Assembly: GCF_000016905.1 (NCBI RefSeq)
Contig: NC_009616.1
Coordinates: 186,001-250,000 of the forward strand
Length of the DNA: 64,000 nt
DNA from: Thermosipho melanesiensis BI429
Lineage (GTDB): Bacteria > Thermotogota > Thermotogae > Thermotogales > Fervidobacteriaceae
Reading direction: 5' to 3'
Part shown: piece by piece, positions 10,010-19,581 of the stretch
Position numbering within the stretch: the first letter of the stretch is position 1
How the letters are laid out: each line of letters opens with the position of its first letter
Position numbers and translations under genes: made by a program
The notes under the pieces: model-generated
Seen by the model: the letters and a program-made list of their open reading frames with translations, nothing else
Told to the model about the DNA's origin: nothing
Database searches by the model: none

Positions 10010-10758
10010 TCATCTTTCCTCCGATGCTCAACTATATTTAAATGCTCAAATAAATAAAGTTTAGAATCTATAATTCCCGATAGTATAACTATCCCATTTT
10101 TTTTCAAAAATTTAGGCATATCTTCTAAAGCTTTAACCAACACATCGGCAATTATATTAGAAACAATTAAATCATACTTTCCATCTACGTTTTTCAATAA
10201 ATCAGACACTCTTATTTCAACCTCTACGTTATTCTTCTCCACATTTTCTATTGCAGATTCAACTGCCATTTTATCGTTATCCACAGCTAGAACTCCACTC
10301 GCTCCCAACTTTTTAGCCAAAATACTTAAAATCCCGCTTCCACATCCCAAATCCAAAACATCCATACCTTGCCTTAAATACTTCTTAAGCAAAGTTGCAG
10401 CAAGCTTTGTAGTGGTATGAAGCCCCGTTCCAAAAGCAAGCCCCGGTGTTATTCTAATAACCAATTTGTCATTAATTTCATGGTAATCCGGATCAATATA
10501 CACACCATCTATGAATTCAAAAGGCTTAGAGATAAGATTTTTGATCCATTCATCCGAAGAGGTTTCCCTTTCTTCTACTAACTTGTATGAAAAATTCTCT
10601 TCAAAGTTTTTCTTTTCACTCACTAAAACCAAAAATACTCCCTCTTTTGTTTCATAAAAATAATAATTACTAATACCCTTATCAAAAAAATATTCTTCAA
10701 CCTTTTCCACGTCTTCCTTTGAAATACTATAAACCCTCTCAAAAAATTTTTTCTTCAT
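9982..10758 (-). CDS. prmA: Ribosomal protein L11 methyltransferase
   Basis: Trimethylates amino groups of ribosomal protein L11. 258 residues. The SAM site is VLDLGCGSGILSILAKKLG; GLAFGTGLHTTTKL upstream of it is PrmA-specific, and SNIIADVL is the post-site NxxA motif. The N-terminal substrate-recognition domain is shorter than in E. coli, as is usual in thermophiles. ATG start behind AGGTGGTGA, one base from the hydrolase stop codon. Confidence 0.92.
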   Translation of the reverse strand: MKKKFFERVYSISKEDVEKVEEYFFDKGISNYYFYETKEGVFLVLVSEKKNFEENFSYKLVEERETSSDEWIKNLISKPFEFIDGVYIDPDYHEINDKLVIRITPGLAFGTGLHTTTKLAATLLKKYLRQGMDVLDLGCGSGILSILAKKLGASGVLAVDNDKMAVESAIENVEKNNVEVEIRVSDLLKNVDGKYDLIVSNIIADVLVKALEDMPKFLKKNGIVILSGIIDSKLYLFEHLNIVEHRRKDEWNALVIKF

Positions 10759-11574
10759 TCATTCACCACCTAAATATAAACCTTCATCTTTTAACACATA
10801 CATCCTTCCGTATGAAGGAAGATAAGCCATTGGATTTGTATGTTTTCCATTAATTCTAACTTCAAAGTGTAAATGTGGCCCTGTACTAATACCAGTTGAA
10901 CCTACTCTCCCAATTAACTCTCCCTTACTTATCTTCTGCCCTTTATAAACACATATTTTTGACATATGACCATAAACTATATCGTATTTACCATAATCAA
11001 CAATAACAGCTAATCCATATCCTCCATATTCTCCTGCAAATTTAACAACTCCATCAGTTGCAGAAAAAATTGGTGTTCCCATTGGAGCTGAAATATCCAC
11101 ACCACTATGAAAACTCCTTTTTTTGTAAATGGGATGAATTCTCCATCCATACGTAGATGAAATCTTACCAAACACAGGCCACATAAAACTCTTATCATAA
11201 ATATTAAACGCCATACCAACATAATCCAGCGGGATAAAAAGCTTCTGCCCTACATAAATATAATTACTTTTTAACTCGTTTGCATCCTTTATCCTATCTA
11301 CTGTTGTAAAAAATCTTAAAGCAATTGAATATAAACTATCTCCCTGTTGAACTTCGTACATAATACCAGGCGGTTGGGGAATTTTAATTACCTCCCCTAT
11401 CTTCAACCCGTATGGATCTACTTCATTCCAATCCAAAATAATTGAAGGTGAAACTCTAAATTTCTTAGACAATTCATATACTGTATCACCTGGTTGAACG
11501 TAATAGTTTAGCACAAAATAACTTGAAAACGAAAGTGCTGAAAAAAGTAGAAAAAATATACTACATTTTCTCAT
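10759..11574 (-). CDS. Secreted LysM-LysM-M23 peptidoglycan hydrolase
   Basis: 271 residues. N-terminal signal or anchor at about 5-22; LysM peptidoglycan-binding domains at about 25-66 and 73-115; an M23 metallopeptidase domain at about 150-255. The zinc residues are H156 and D160 in HSGVD and H236 in HLHFE, with H203 in YGHM as a catalytic candidate. All key residues are present, so it should be an active endopeptidase or an EnvC/NlpD-like activator; activity is inferred. It is first in the minus-strand run and has its own promoter. Confidence 0.92.
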   Translation of the reverse strand: MRKCSIFFLLFSALSFSSYFVLNYYVQPGDTVYELSKKFRVSPSIILDWNEVDPYGLKIGEVIKIPQPPGIMYEVQQGDSLYSIALRFFTTVDRIKDANELKSNYIYVGQKLFIPLDYVGMAFNIYDKSFMWPVFGKISSTYGWRIHPIYKKRSFHSGVDISAPMGTPIFSATDGVVKFAGEYGGYGLAVIVDYGKYDIVYGHMSKICVYKGQKISKGELIGRVGSTGISTGPHLHFEVRINGKHTNPMAYLPSYGRMYVLKDEGLYLGGE

Positions 11575-11608
11575 CCGTTTTTACACTCCCCTCATATTTT
11601 GCAAATTA

Positions 11609-11638
11609 ATTTTACCACACAAAAATATTCAAAATCAA
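11609..11638 (-). promoter_or_regulatory. Promoter of the LysM/M23-prmA run
   Basis: Minus strand: -35 TTGATT (11633-11638), 18 bases, -10 TAAAAT (11609-11614), about 35 bases before the start codon. The 11575-11805 intergenic region is divergent and otherwise only AT-rich. Confidence 0.55.
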
Positions 11639-11737
11639 ATAAAAAATAAAAAAAATGAAGTAATCTGAAAAAATTAATAAAAATCACATTAAAAAAGGTA
11701 ACTTAAATTAATCAATATTAATAACAATTTACAACTT

Positions 11738-11766
11738 TTGATTAAATGTATATTTTCTGTTAACAT
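11738..11766 (+). promoter_or_regulatory. Candidate promoter of the lysine-fermentation operon
   Basis: TTGATT (11738-11743), 17 bases, TAACAT (11761-11766), then GGAGGG before ATG. An overlapping alternative uses TTTACA at 11728 with TATTTT. Upstream at about 11705-11725 the repeated ATTAAT half-sites around CAAT could be an operator. No lysine-riboswitch-like leader is present; there is too little sequence between promoter and gene. Confidence 0.45.
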
Positions 11767-11805
11767 TGAAACTAGAATATATCCAAAAAATAAAGGAGGG
11801 CTCAT

Positions 11806-12186
11806 ATGAAAACTACACTAAAGGTTAGAATGAGCACGGCAGATGCCCATTATGGAGGAAATCTTGTAGATGGAGCACGTATATTACAACTCTTTGGAGA
11901 CGTTGCAACAGAATTACTCATACGTCACGATGGCGATGAGGGACTATTCCGAGCATACGAAACTATTGAGTTTTTAGCTCCTGTTTACGCAGGAGATTTT
12001 ATTGAAATAACCGGTGAAATTATTAAAGTTGGAAAAACATCAAGAAAAATGGAATTTATCGCAAAAAAAATTATTACAGCAAGACCTGATATAAACGATA
12101 GTGCTGCCGATGTCTTAGATGAACCTATTATTGTGTGCAAAGCAATAGGTACGTGTGTCGTACCATTAGAAAAACAAAGAAGGTGA
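11806..12186 (+). CDS. kal: 3-aminobutyryl-CoA ammonia-lyase
   Basis: Last step of the clostridial lysine pathway: removes ammonia from L-3-aminobutyryl-CoA to give crotonyl-CoA. 126 residues with a hotdog fold: the central helix [16 protein letters not shown] after a YGGNLVDG turn, then strands [18 protein letters not shown]. Size and sequence fit Kal, and the assignment is secured by the following kce, kdd and kamA. ATG behind AAAGGAGGG. It is first in the operon. Confidence 0.92.
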   Translation: MKTTLKVRMSTADAHYGGNLVDGARILQLFGDVATELLIRHDGDEGLFRAYETIEFLAPVYAGDFIEITGEIIKVGKTSRKMEFIAKKIITARPDINDSAADVLDEPIIVCKAIGTCVVPLEKQRR

Positions 12187-12191
12187 AAATT

Positions 12192-13010
12192 GTGGAAAAA
12201 CTTATAATTACTGTAGCGGTTACAGGTGCCGAAGTAACTCGCGAAAAACAACCTAACCTTCCCATAACTCCTGATGAAATAGCTGATGCGGTATACGAAT
12301 GTTATTTAGCAGGTGCCTCTATTGCACATATACATGCAAGAAAAGAAGATGGTACACCAACTCAAAGTTATGAAATTTACATAGAAATAAAGGAAAAAAT
12401 CGAAAAAAAATGTAACATCATTTTTCAACCATCAACTGGTGGTGCAACCTGGCATACATTTGAAGAAAGAATGCAACCACTCTTAACAAATCCTGAAATG
12501 GCAACACTCAGTGCAGGAACCTGTAACTTTGGTAATGATGTCTTTTTAAATCCAATGGAATACATTGAAAAATTTGCAATTGAAATGAAAAAAAGAAAAA
12601 TAAAACCAGAAATAGAAGTTTTTGAGAGAGGTATGATAGAAACAGCATTAAAATTGGTAAAAAAGGGATTACTTGAAGCTCCGTTACATTTTGATTTTGT
12701 AATGGGAGTTCCAGGAGCAATACCAGGAACTATTGATGATCTTGTTTATTTAGTTTCAAAAATTCCTGAAGGCTCCACGTGGAGTGTTGCTGGAATTGGT
12801 AGATATGAACTTCCACTTGCTGTACATGCAATTTTAATGGGGGGACACGTTAGGATTGGTTTTGAAGATAACATATATTACAAAAAAGGAGAACTTGCAA
12901 AATCCAATGCACAACTTGTTGAAAGAATAGTTCGGATAGCAAAAGAAGTGGGAAGGGAAATAGCAACACCAGATGAAGCAAGAAAAATACTTGGTATTAG
13001 AAAGGAGTGA
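12192..13010 (+). CDS. kce: 3-keto-5-aminohexanoate cleavage enzyme
   Basis: Condenses 3-keto-5-aminohexanoate with acetyl-CoA, giving acetoacetate and 3-aminobutyryl-CoA; zinc-dependent BKACE (DUF849) family. The HIHARKEDGTP motif provides metal-binding histidines; QPSTGGATWHTFEER, the acidic FERGM segment and GHVRIGFEDNIYY are family hallmarks. A reading from 12135 would overlap kal, but the AGAAGGTGA site places the GTG start at 12192, giving 272 residues, the family length. Confidence 0.94.
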   Translation: MEKLIITVAVTGAEVTREKQPNLPITPDEIADAVYECYLAGASIAHIHARKEDGTPTQSYEIYIEIKEKIEKKCNIIFQPSTGGATWHTFEERMQPLLTNPEMATLSAGTCNFGNDVFLNPMEYIEKFAIEMKKRKIKPEIEVFERGMIETALKLVKKGLLEAPLHFDFVMGVPGAIPGTIDDLVYLVSKIPEGSTWSVAGIGRYELPLAVHAILMGGHVRIGFEDNIYYKKGELAKSNAQLVERIVRIAKEVGREIATPDEARKILGIRKE

Positions 13011-13014
13011 AATA

Positions 13015-14046
13015 GTGATAAACAAAAAAAGATGTCCCTATGGTACGCACAGGGTAATTGAACCAAAAGGCTTTTTACCACAAGCAGCAAAGAAAATTGA
13101 CAACAATATGGAAATATATTCAAATGAAATATTAATTAATGTAAAAACTCTAAACATTGATTCTGCAAGCTTTACACAAATTAAAAATTCTTGTAAAGGT
13201 GATATTGAATGCATAAAAAAAACTGTTCTTTCTATAGTCGAGGAAAGAGGGAAACTACAAAATCCAGTAACAGGAAGCGGAGGTATGCTAATAGGTACAG
13301 TTGAAGAAATTGGTCCAGATATAAAAACTGATCTAGAAGTAGGAGATAAAATAGCTACACTTGTTTCTCTTTCACTAACTCCACTAAGAATAGATGAAAT
13401 ATTAGACGTCAAAGTTGATGCAGAACAAATTGACATTAAAGGAAAAGCAATACTTTTTGAAACAGGTATATATGCAAAACTTCCAGATGACATTCCCGAA
13501 AAACTTGCACTTGCCGTGTTAGATGTTGCAGGTGCTCCAGCACAAGTAAATAAACTGGTAAAACCGGGAATGACAGTGGCAATAATTGGCGGTGGAGGAA
13601 AATCCGGAATTTTATGTGCATATCAAGCTATAAAAAATGTGGGAAAAGATGGAAAAGTAATAGTTATTGAATATTCAAAAGAAAATGCACAAAAAATAAA
13701 AGATTTAAATCTAGCACATCATGTAATTGTTGGTGACGCAACAAAGCCTATGGAAATATACAAACAATTTTCAGAAATCAGCAATCTTGCAGATGTAACT
13801 ATTAATAACGTAAATGTTGAAGGCACAGAAATGTCTTCTATTTTAATCACAAAAGATGATGGAATAATTTACTTTTTTAGCATGGCAACTTCTTTCACGA
13901 GAGCTGCACTCGGTGCTGAAGGAATTGGTAAAGATGTAACAATGATTATAGGAAATGGATATACAAAAGGGCATGCTGAATTAAGCTTAAATATAATTAG
14001 AGAATCAAATGAAATAAAAAAGTTATTTGAATCAAAATACTGTTAA
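13015..14046 (+). CDS. kdd: L-erythro-3,5-diaminohexanoate dehydrogenase
   Basis: NAD(P)-dependent oxidative deamination of 3,5-diaminohexanoate to 5-amino-3-oxohexanoate. 343 residues, organised like a zinc-less medium-chain dehydrogenase: N-terminal KRCPYGTHRVIEPKG, a GroES-like region with TGSGGMLIGTVEEIGP, and the nucleotide-binding AIIGGGGKSGILCAYQA near 190. GTG start at 13015 directly after kce behind AAAGGAG; the longer reading would run into kce. Assignment rests on sequence and operon order. Confidence 0.92.
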   Translation: MINKKRCPYGTHRVIEPKGFLPQAAKKIDNNMEIYSNEILINVKTLNIDSASFTQIKNSCKGDIECIKKTVLSIVEERGKLQNPVTGSGGMLIGTVEEIGPDIKTDLEVGDKIATLVSLSLTPLRIDEILDVKVDAEQIDIKGKAILFETGIYAKLPDDIPEKLALAVLDVAGAPAQVNKLVKPGMTVAIIGGGGKSGILCAYQAIKNVGKDGKVIVIEYSKENAQKIKDLNLAHHVIVGDATKPMEIYKQFSEISNLADVTINNVNVEGTEMSSILITKDDGIIYFFSMATSFTRAALGAEGIGKDVTMIIGNGYTKGHAELSLNIIRESNEIKKLFESKYC

Positions 14047-14058
14047 TGGAGGGATAAA

Positions 14059-15330
14059 ATGAGGCATTACAAAGACATTCCACTTTGGAAAAATGTAACT
14101 GATAAAGAATGGAATGATTGGAAATGGCAAATTAGAAATAGAATTACAAACGTAGATACATTAAAAAAGGTTATCAACCTTACAAAAGAAGAGGAGGAGG
14201 GTATAAGACAAAGCCTGAAAACATTAAGGATGGCAATAACACCATATTATGCATCTTTAATGGACCCGGATAATCCGAAATGTCCTATTAGGAGACAGGC
14301 TGTACCAACCGTTAAAGAACTTGAAGTTAAACCCTGGGACATGATAGATCCATTACACGAAGATGAAGACTCTCCTGTTCCTGGACTTACACACAGATAT
14401 CCAGATAGAGTGTTACTACTCGTTACTGATATGTGTGCTATGTATTGTAGGCACTGTACTAGAAGAAGGTTTGCAGGTCAACATGACAGGACAAGAACAA
14501 AAAGTGAAATAGATGCGGCAATTGATTATATTAGAGAAACTCCACAAGTAAGAGATGTATTACTTTCCGGTGGCGATGCACTCTTAGCTGGAATAGATAT
14601 GTTAGAATACATTCTAAAAGAACTTAGAAAAATTAAACACGTTGAGATAATTAGGATCGGAACAAGAGCTCCTGTGGTAATACCTCAAATTGTAACTAAA
14701 GAACTTACAAATATGCTCAAAAAGTACCATCCAATATGGATAAACATGCAATTTAACCACCCAAAAGAAATTACCTCTGAAAGCTCAAAAGCTTGTGAGA
14801 TGTTGGCAGATGCAGGTATTCCTTTGGGAAATCAATCTGTTCTACTAAGAGGTGTAAACGACAGTCCATACATTATGATGGAACTTGTACATCAACTAGT
14901 GAAAATTAGAGTAAGACCATATTATATTTATCAATGTGACCTTTCTCAAGGTATCTCTCATTTTAGAACATCCATTGGAACGGGTCTGAAAATTATGGAA
15001 AGCCTAATAGGGCATACTTCAGGTTTCTGTGTTCCAACCTATGTGGTAGATGCACCAGCAGGTGGCGGAAAAATAAGATTAATGCCTCAATACTTGATTT
15101 CGTATTCTAATAACACCGCTATCTTGAGAAATTATGAAGGAGTTATAGTTGCATATCATGAACCTGAAGATACTACATCTGACGTTGATGATAGCGAATA
15201 CAGGAAAAAATACAAATTCACCGGTATCGCTTCACTTTATGAAAGCAAAAAGATTTCCATTGAACCAACTCATTTAGAAAGACATGAAAGAATTAAAAAA
15301 TGGAAAGAAAAAAGGGGAGAAGAAAAATGA
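14059..15330 (+). CDS. kamA: L-lysine 2,3-aminomutase
   Basis: Radical SAM/PLP enzyme converting L-lysine to L-beta-lysine, the first step of lysine fermentation. 423 residues. The cluster motif is C126-x3-C130-x2-C133 in CAMYCRHCTRRRFAG. Downstream LLSGGDALL, RIGTRAPVV, FNHPKE and YVVDAPAGGGKI are typical of the KamA family rather than the short EpmB type. ATG behind GGAGGG, 12 bases after kdd. Confidence 0.96.
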   Translation: MRHYKDIPLWKNVTDKEWNDWKWQIRNRITNVDTLKKVINLTKEEEEGIRQSLKTLRMAITPYYASLMDPDNPKCPIRRQAVPTVKELEVKPWDMIDPLHEDEDSPVPGLTHRYPDRVLLLVTDMCAMYCRHCTRRRFAGQHDRTRTKSEIDAAIDYIRETPQVRDVLLSGGDALLAGIDMLEYILKELRKIKHVEIIRIGTRAPVVIPQIVTKELTNMLKKYHPIWINMQFNHPKEITSESSKACEMLADAGIPLGNQSVLLRGVNDSPYIMMELVHQLVKIRVRPYYIYQCDLSQGISHFRTSIGTGLKIMESLIGHTSGFCVPTYVVDAPAGGGKIRLMPQYLISYSNNTAILRNYEGVIVAYHEPEDTTSDVDDSEYRKKYKFTGIASLYESKKISIEPTHLERHERIKKWKEKRGEEK

Positions 15331-15737
15331 AGTTTGATGAAATATACATAGGACAAAAATTCGAAAAAAAATTCATAGTTAAAAGCGATCACGTATTAAA
15401 TTTTGCAGAAATAACAGGCGATAAAAACCCAGTTCATATAGATGAAGAATATGCGAAAAATTCCATCTTTGGAGGAAGGATTGCCCATGGCATCCTTCTT
15501 CTTGGTTACGTGTCTTCTATTTTGGGGATGGAATTTCCAGGTCCTGGAACAATTTACATGTCACAAAATGCAAACTTTTTAAGGCCTGTTTATGTGGGAG
15601 AAGAAATAAAAATAGTAATAGAAGTATTGGAAAAACAAATGGAAAAAAAGAGAATAACTGTTTCTACAAACATTTATAATAAAGAAGGAAAAATATGTGT
15701 AGAAGGAAGGGCATTACTTTCTCTAAAATTCATCTAA
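15327..15737 (+). CDS. MaoC-like (R)-hydratase, hotdog fold
   Basis: 136 residues. The hydratase-2 motif is intact: FAEITGDKNPVHIDEEYAK gives the catalytic Asp and His, followed by FGGRIAHGILLLGYVSSIL. Known relatives hydrate trans-enoyl-CoA to (R)-3-hydroxyacyl-CoA. Crotonyl-CoA is the pathway product, so conversion to 3-hydroxybutyryl-CoA is a reasonable inference. ATG overlaps the kamA TGA (ATGA). It is not one of the standard lysine-pathway genes. Confidence 0.85.
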   Translation: MKFDEIYIGQKFEKKFIVKSDHVLNFAEITGDKNPVHIDEEYAKNSIFGGRIAHGILLLGYVSSILGMEFPGPGTIYMSQNANFLRPVYVGEEIKIVIEVLEKQMEKKRITVSTNIYNKEGKICVEGRALLSLKFI

Positions 15738-16705
15738 TAGACCTTTTCAAAGATTTTAAAACTATTGCAATTGTTGGCTTAGAAAAAAACACAGGAAAAA
15801 CAGAAACATTTAATTTTCTGCTAAATAATTTGCAGAAAAATTATGTGTTAGGAATAACGTCTATTGGTATTGATGGAGAAGATGAAGATCAAGTTACACA
15901 TACCAAAAAACCAAACATCTTTGTAGACAAAGGTGTGATTTTTGTAACTACAGAAAAGTTTTATAAACAAAAAAACTTCCTTTCTGAAATTTTGTATGTT
16001 TCAACGAGAAGCACTTCAACAGGAAGAATAATAATAGCAAAAGCACTGGAAAAAGGAAAAATAATACTTTCGGGACCTACTACTATGAAATGGCTTTCTG
16101 AAATAAATTTAAAACTTTTCAAACTTGGTGTAGACAAAATATTAATCGATGGTGCACTATCTAGAATTAGCTCTTCAACAATAAGCGATGCTTTAATTTT
16201 GGCAACAGGTGCTGCAATAAGTCTTGATATAGAAAAAATAGTTGAAAAAACCTCTGAAATTATTTACAAAATTAATCTTCCTAAATATCCTGAAAACATT
16301 GAAATAAAACCTGGCATTTTTTCAAAAGAACAAGAATTCATCGAATCATCATTATTAAACATTAAAAACTTTGAAAAATTAAAAAAATACAAAGAAATAA
16401 TAATAAGCGGTGCGTTAACAGAAAGTTTTCTAAAAAATCTAATTAACAAAAACATATATCCCACTTTAATTGTGAAAGATATTTCAAAAATCTTTGTAAA
16501 AAGTTTTTACATTAAACTTTTTCAAAAAAAAGGCGGAAAGATATTTGTAACCCACAAACCAAATTTAATTTTAATTACAGTAAATCCGTATTCTCCATAT
16601 GGTTATAAAATTGATGAAGAAACACTAATTAAAAAACTTTCTAAAGAAACAAGTTTGCCAATAATCAATGTTAGAAAGGTTGAAAAATATGGATGTGGGA
16701 TTTGA
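15695..16705 (+). CDS. kamB: Lysine 5,6-aminomutase reactivase subunit KamB
   Basis: 336 residues with a P-loop near the start (GLEKNTGKT, 28-36) and a helical/Rossmann body. It lies directly before the MutS-like gene and kamDE, the position of KamB in lysine-fermenting bacteria, where KamB and KamC are thought to restore B12-enzyme activity. The ATG at 15695 has AAGGA at good spacing but overlaps the MaoC gene by 43 bases. Identification leans on context plus the P-loop. Confidence 0.78.
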   Translation: MCRRKGITFSKIHLIDLFKDFKTIAIVGLEKNTGKTETFNFLLNNLQKNYVLGITSIGIDGEDEDQVTHTKKPNIFVDKGVIFVTTEKFYKQKNFLSEILYVSTRSTSTGRIIIAKALEKGKIILSGPTTMKWLSEINLKLFKLGVDKILIDGALSRISSSTISDALILATGAAISLDIEKIVEKTSEIIYKINLPKYPENIEIKPGIFSKEQEFIESSLLNIKNFEKLKKYKEIIISGALTESFLKNLINKNIYPTLIVKDISKIFVKSFYIKLFQKKGGKIFVTHKPNLILITVNPYSPYGYKIDEETLIKKLSKETSLPIINVRKVEKYGCGI

Positions 16706-18029
16706 ATACATAAAAAGCAATCTGAACTTTTCTTCTCAAATTGGAAGAAAATATTTTGAGAACATAAAAATACTAACAAGCAAAAGTGAAATCACATATC
16801 ATCTAAAAGCTATAGAAATTCTATCAAACCTTTCCCTTGAAAAGGTAAAAAATATACTTTCACACTTTCAAGACATACATGAAACATTTAAAAAACTAAG
16901 CTACAAAAATCCCTTAGATGAAATTGAACTTTTTCAAATAAAACACTTTACGTATTTCTCCCAAGAACTTTTCAATGAACTTAAAACATTAAATCTACTT
17001 GACTACTTTAACCTTGAAGCTCTTGTTGAACCTTTTAAAATTTTAGATCCCGATAATGAAAAAATGCCCACTTTTTATATATACAGTAGTTATGACAAAA
17101 CCTTAAAAGAAATACGGGGAAAAAAACAAAATGAGAATGATGAAAACAAATTAATAGATCTCACCATAAAAGAAAAGGAAATAGAAAAAAACATCTGCGA
17201 AAATTTATCATTGGAATTATTCAAATACACGGAAAAATTTCTAAAGAACTACAAAATAATTGGCTTTTTAGATTTTTCCATTTCAAAATTAGAGTTAATA
17301 AAAAAATTAAATCTAAAAAAACCAAAAATAAATAAAGCATTTGAGATAGAATATCAACAACTTTTTAACCCTGAAATTAAAAATCTACTTGAAGGGGAAG
17401 GAAAAAAATTTCAAGACATCGACATTAAATTAAAAAATGGAACACAGATAATAACTGGTGCCAATATGGGAGGAAAAACACTGCTATTAAGAACTATTGC
17501 ACTCTCTCAAATACTTTTTCAAATGGGATTTTACGTGCCTGCAAAAGAAGCAAATTTACCAATATTTGACAAAATATACTTCATTTCAGGTGATTTTCAA
17601 AACGTAAAACTTGGACTATCTTCATTTGCAGCAGAAATGAAGATAATAAATGAGATATTTAAGCAGATAAATAAAGAACAAAAAATGTTAATTTTGCTTG
17701 ATGAACCAGCAAGAACAACAAATCCAACGGAAGGAAGGGCAATAGTCAAAACAATTGCAAATCTCCTTAACCAACAAAACATTATTTGTTGTATCACAAC
17801 ACATTTTGACAACGTAATTTCAGATAACATTAGACACTTAAGAATTAAAGGAGTAAAAAATATTGAAAAAATAGATAAAAATAGAAACATTCAAGATTAT
17901 TTTGATTACTCTTTAGAAGAAGTATCCTCAAACGTTTCACCAAAAGAAGCAATCAAAATCCTAAAGTTACTAAATATAGATAATTATTTAGTTGAAAAAA
18001 TTGAGGAGGTATTAGAAAATGAAAAGTAA
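16689..18029 (+). CDS. kamC: MutS-like ATPase KamC (lysine 5,6-aminomutase reactivase)
   Basis: 446 residues. The C-terminal half is a MutS-family ATPase: Walker A GANMGGKT at about 257-264, then SFAAEMK, the Walker B LILLDEPARTT and CITTHFDN. It lacks MutS mismatch-recognition domains, so it is not a repair protein. The N-terminal half is helical. ATG at 16689 behind GAAAGGTTGA is preferred over 16668. It overlaps kamB by 17 and kamD by 11 bases. Reactivase function is family knowledge. Confidence 0.85.
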   Translation: MDVGFEYIKSNLNFSSQIGRKYFENIKILTSKSEITYHLKAIEILSNLSLEKVKNILSHFQDIHETFKKLSYKNPLDEIELFQIKHFTYFSQELFNELKTLNLLDYFNLEALVEPFKILDPDNEKMPTFYIYSSYDKTLKEIRGKKQNENDENKLIDLTIKEKEIEKNICENLSLELFKYTEKFLKNYKIIGFLDFSISKLELIKKLNLKKPKINKAFEIEYQQLFNPEIKNLLEGEGKKFQDIDIKLKNGTQIITGANMGGKTLLLRTIALSQILFQMGFYVPAKEANLPIFDKIYFISGDFQNVKLGLSSFAAEMKIINEIFKQINKEQKMLILLDEPARTTNPTEGRAIVKTIANLLNQQNIICCITTHFDNVISDNIRHLRIKGVKNIEKIDKNRNIQDYFDYSLEEVSSNVSPKEAIKILKLLNIDNYLVEKIEEVLENEK

Positions 18030-19581
18030 ATTAGGCCTTGATTTCAAAAAAGTTGAACATGCAAAAAATTTGGCAAAAAAAATAGCAGAAGATATTAGAA
18101 AGTTTGTAGAACCACGTTCTACAACCTCGATTGAAAGAACAATATGTAGATTTCTCGGTATAGATGGAGTAAATAATGAAAATGTACCTCTTCCAAACGT
18201 TGTAGTGGACCACCTAAAAGAAAAAGGATTACTGGAGCAAGGAGCAGCTTACTACATTGGAAATGCAATGATAGAAACTGGATTATCTCCGCAAGATATA
18301 GCCGAAAAAATTGCAAAATGTGAATTAGACTTGGGAAAAATTAAAGCCCATAGCATTGAAAATGTTTTAGGTGTTATAAATCCCATTGTTGAAAATACTA
18401 TAAACAAAATAAAAGAAAATAAGAAAAAAAGAGAAAAAATGATAAAAGAAATTGGTGAAGGAAAACAACCTTATCTTTACGTCATTGTCGCAACAGGAAA
18501 CATCTATGAAGATGTAGTTCAAGCACAAGCCGCCGCAAGACAAGGGGCAGATATAATTGCAGTAATTAGATCAACTGCACAAAGTCTTCTTGACTATGTA
18601 CCGTATGGTCCCACAACAGAAGGCTTTGGGGGCACCTTTGCAACACAAGAAAATTTCAGAATAATGAGAAAAGCATTAGATGAAGTTTCTTACGAAGTTG
18701 GAAGATATATAAGACAAGTAAATTATGCTTCTGGTCTTTGTATGCCAGAAATAGCGGCGATGGGTGCACTTGAAAGACTTGATATGATGTTAAATGATGC
18801 GTTATATGGTATTTTATTTAGAGACATTAACATGCAAAGGACAATAATTGACCAACACTTTTCAAGAGTAATAAATGGTTTTGCAGGAATAATAATTAAC
18901 ACAGGGGAAGATAATTACTTAACAACAGCTGATGCTTACCAAGAAGCTCACACAGTACTTGCTTCACAATTTATTAATGAACAACTTGCTTTAATTGCTG
19001 GTATTCCTGAAGAACAAATGGGATTAGGTCATGCATTTGAAATGAATCCAGATTTGGAAAACGGATTTTTATATGAACTTGCCCAAGCACAAATGGCAAG
19101 AGAAATATTCCCAAAAGCTCCGTTAAAATACATGCCACCAACAAAATATATGACAGGAAACATATTCAAAGGACTTGTTCAAGATGCTATGTTTAACGTT
19201 GTTTCCATCTGGACAAAGCAAGGCATACAGCTTCTTGGAATGCTAACTGAAGCAATACACACCCCATTTATGTCCGATAGATATCTTGCAATTGAAACGG
19301 CAAAATATATATTTAACAACCTAAGAAACATAGGTGATGAAATATACTTTAAAGAAAATGGTATAATCCAAAACAGAGTTAAACAAGTACTAAGCGAAGC
19401 AATTGAACTGCTAGAAAAAATTTCAGAAATAGGTCTTTTTGAGGCATTAAGCCTAGGTGTATTTGCAAACATAAAAAGACCTATAAATGGTGGTAAAGGA
19501 CTTGAAGGTGTATTTCTAAAAGGCAAAAACTACATAAACCCATTTTTTGATAAAATGCTTGAAGGAAGGTGTAATAAATGA
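18019..19581 (+). CDS. kamD: Lysine 5,6-aminomutase, alpha subunit
   Basis: Large subunit of the B12- and PLP-dependent mutase that moves the terminal amino group of beta-lysine to carbon 5. 520 residues, the normal size, with a TIM-barrel body (YLYVIVATGNIYEDVVQAQA; VIRSTAQSLLDYVPYGPTTE; HAFEMNPDLE). ATG behind GAGGAGG. Coupled to kamE by a 4-base overlap. Confidence 0.96.
   Translation: MKSKLGLDFKKVEHAKNLAKKIAEDIRKFVEPRSTTSIERTICRFLGIDGVNNENVPLPNVVVDHLKEKGLLEQGAAYYIGNAMIETGLSPQDIAEKIAKCELDLGKIKAHSIENVLGVINPIVENTINKIKENKKKREKMIKEIGEGKQPYLYVIVATGNIYEDVVQAQAAARQGADIIAVIRSTAQSLLDYVPYGPTTEGFGGTFATQENFRIMRKALDEVSYEVGRYIRQVNYASGLCMPEIAAMGALERLDMMLNDALYGILFRDINMQRTIIDQHFSRVINGFAGIIINTGEDNYLTTADAYQEAHTVLASQFINEQLALIAGIPEEQMGLGHAFEMNPDLENGFLYELAQAQMAREIFPKAPLKYMPPTKYMTGNIFKGLVQDAMFNVVSIWTKQGIQLLGMLTEAIHTPFMSDRYLAIETAKYIFNNLRNIGDEIYFKENGIIQNRVKQVLSEAIELLEKISEIGLFEALSLGVFANIKRPINGGKGLEGVFLKGKNYINPFFDKMLEGRCNK

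Noticed and set aside
11640-11805. Lysine riboswitch before the lysine operon
   Set aside because: The region is plain AT-rich sequence without paired stems or the conserved GA-rich core, and it is too short.
16668-18029. MutS mismatch-repair protein
   Set aside because: Only the ATPase part resembles MutS, mismatch-binding domains are absent, and the context is the lysine operon, so KamC fits better.
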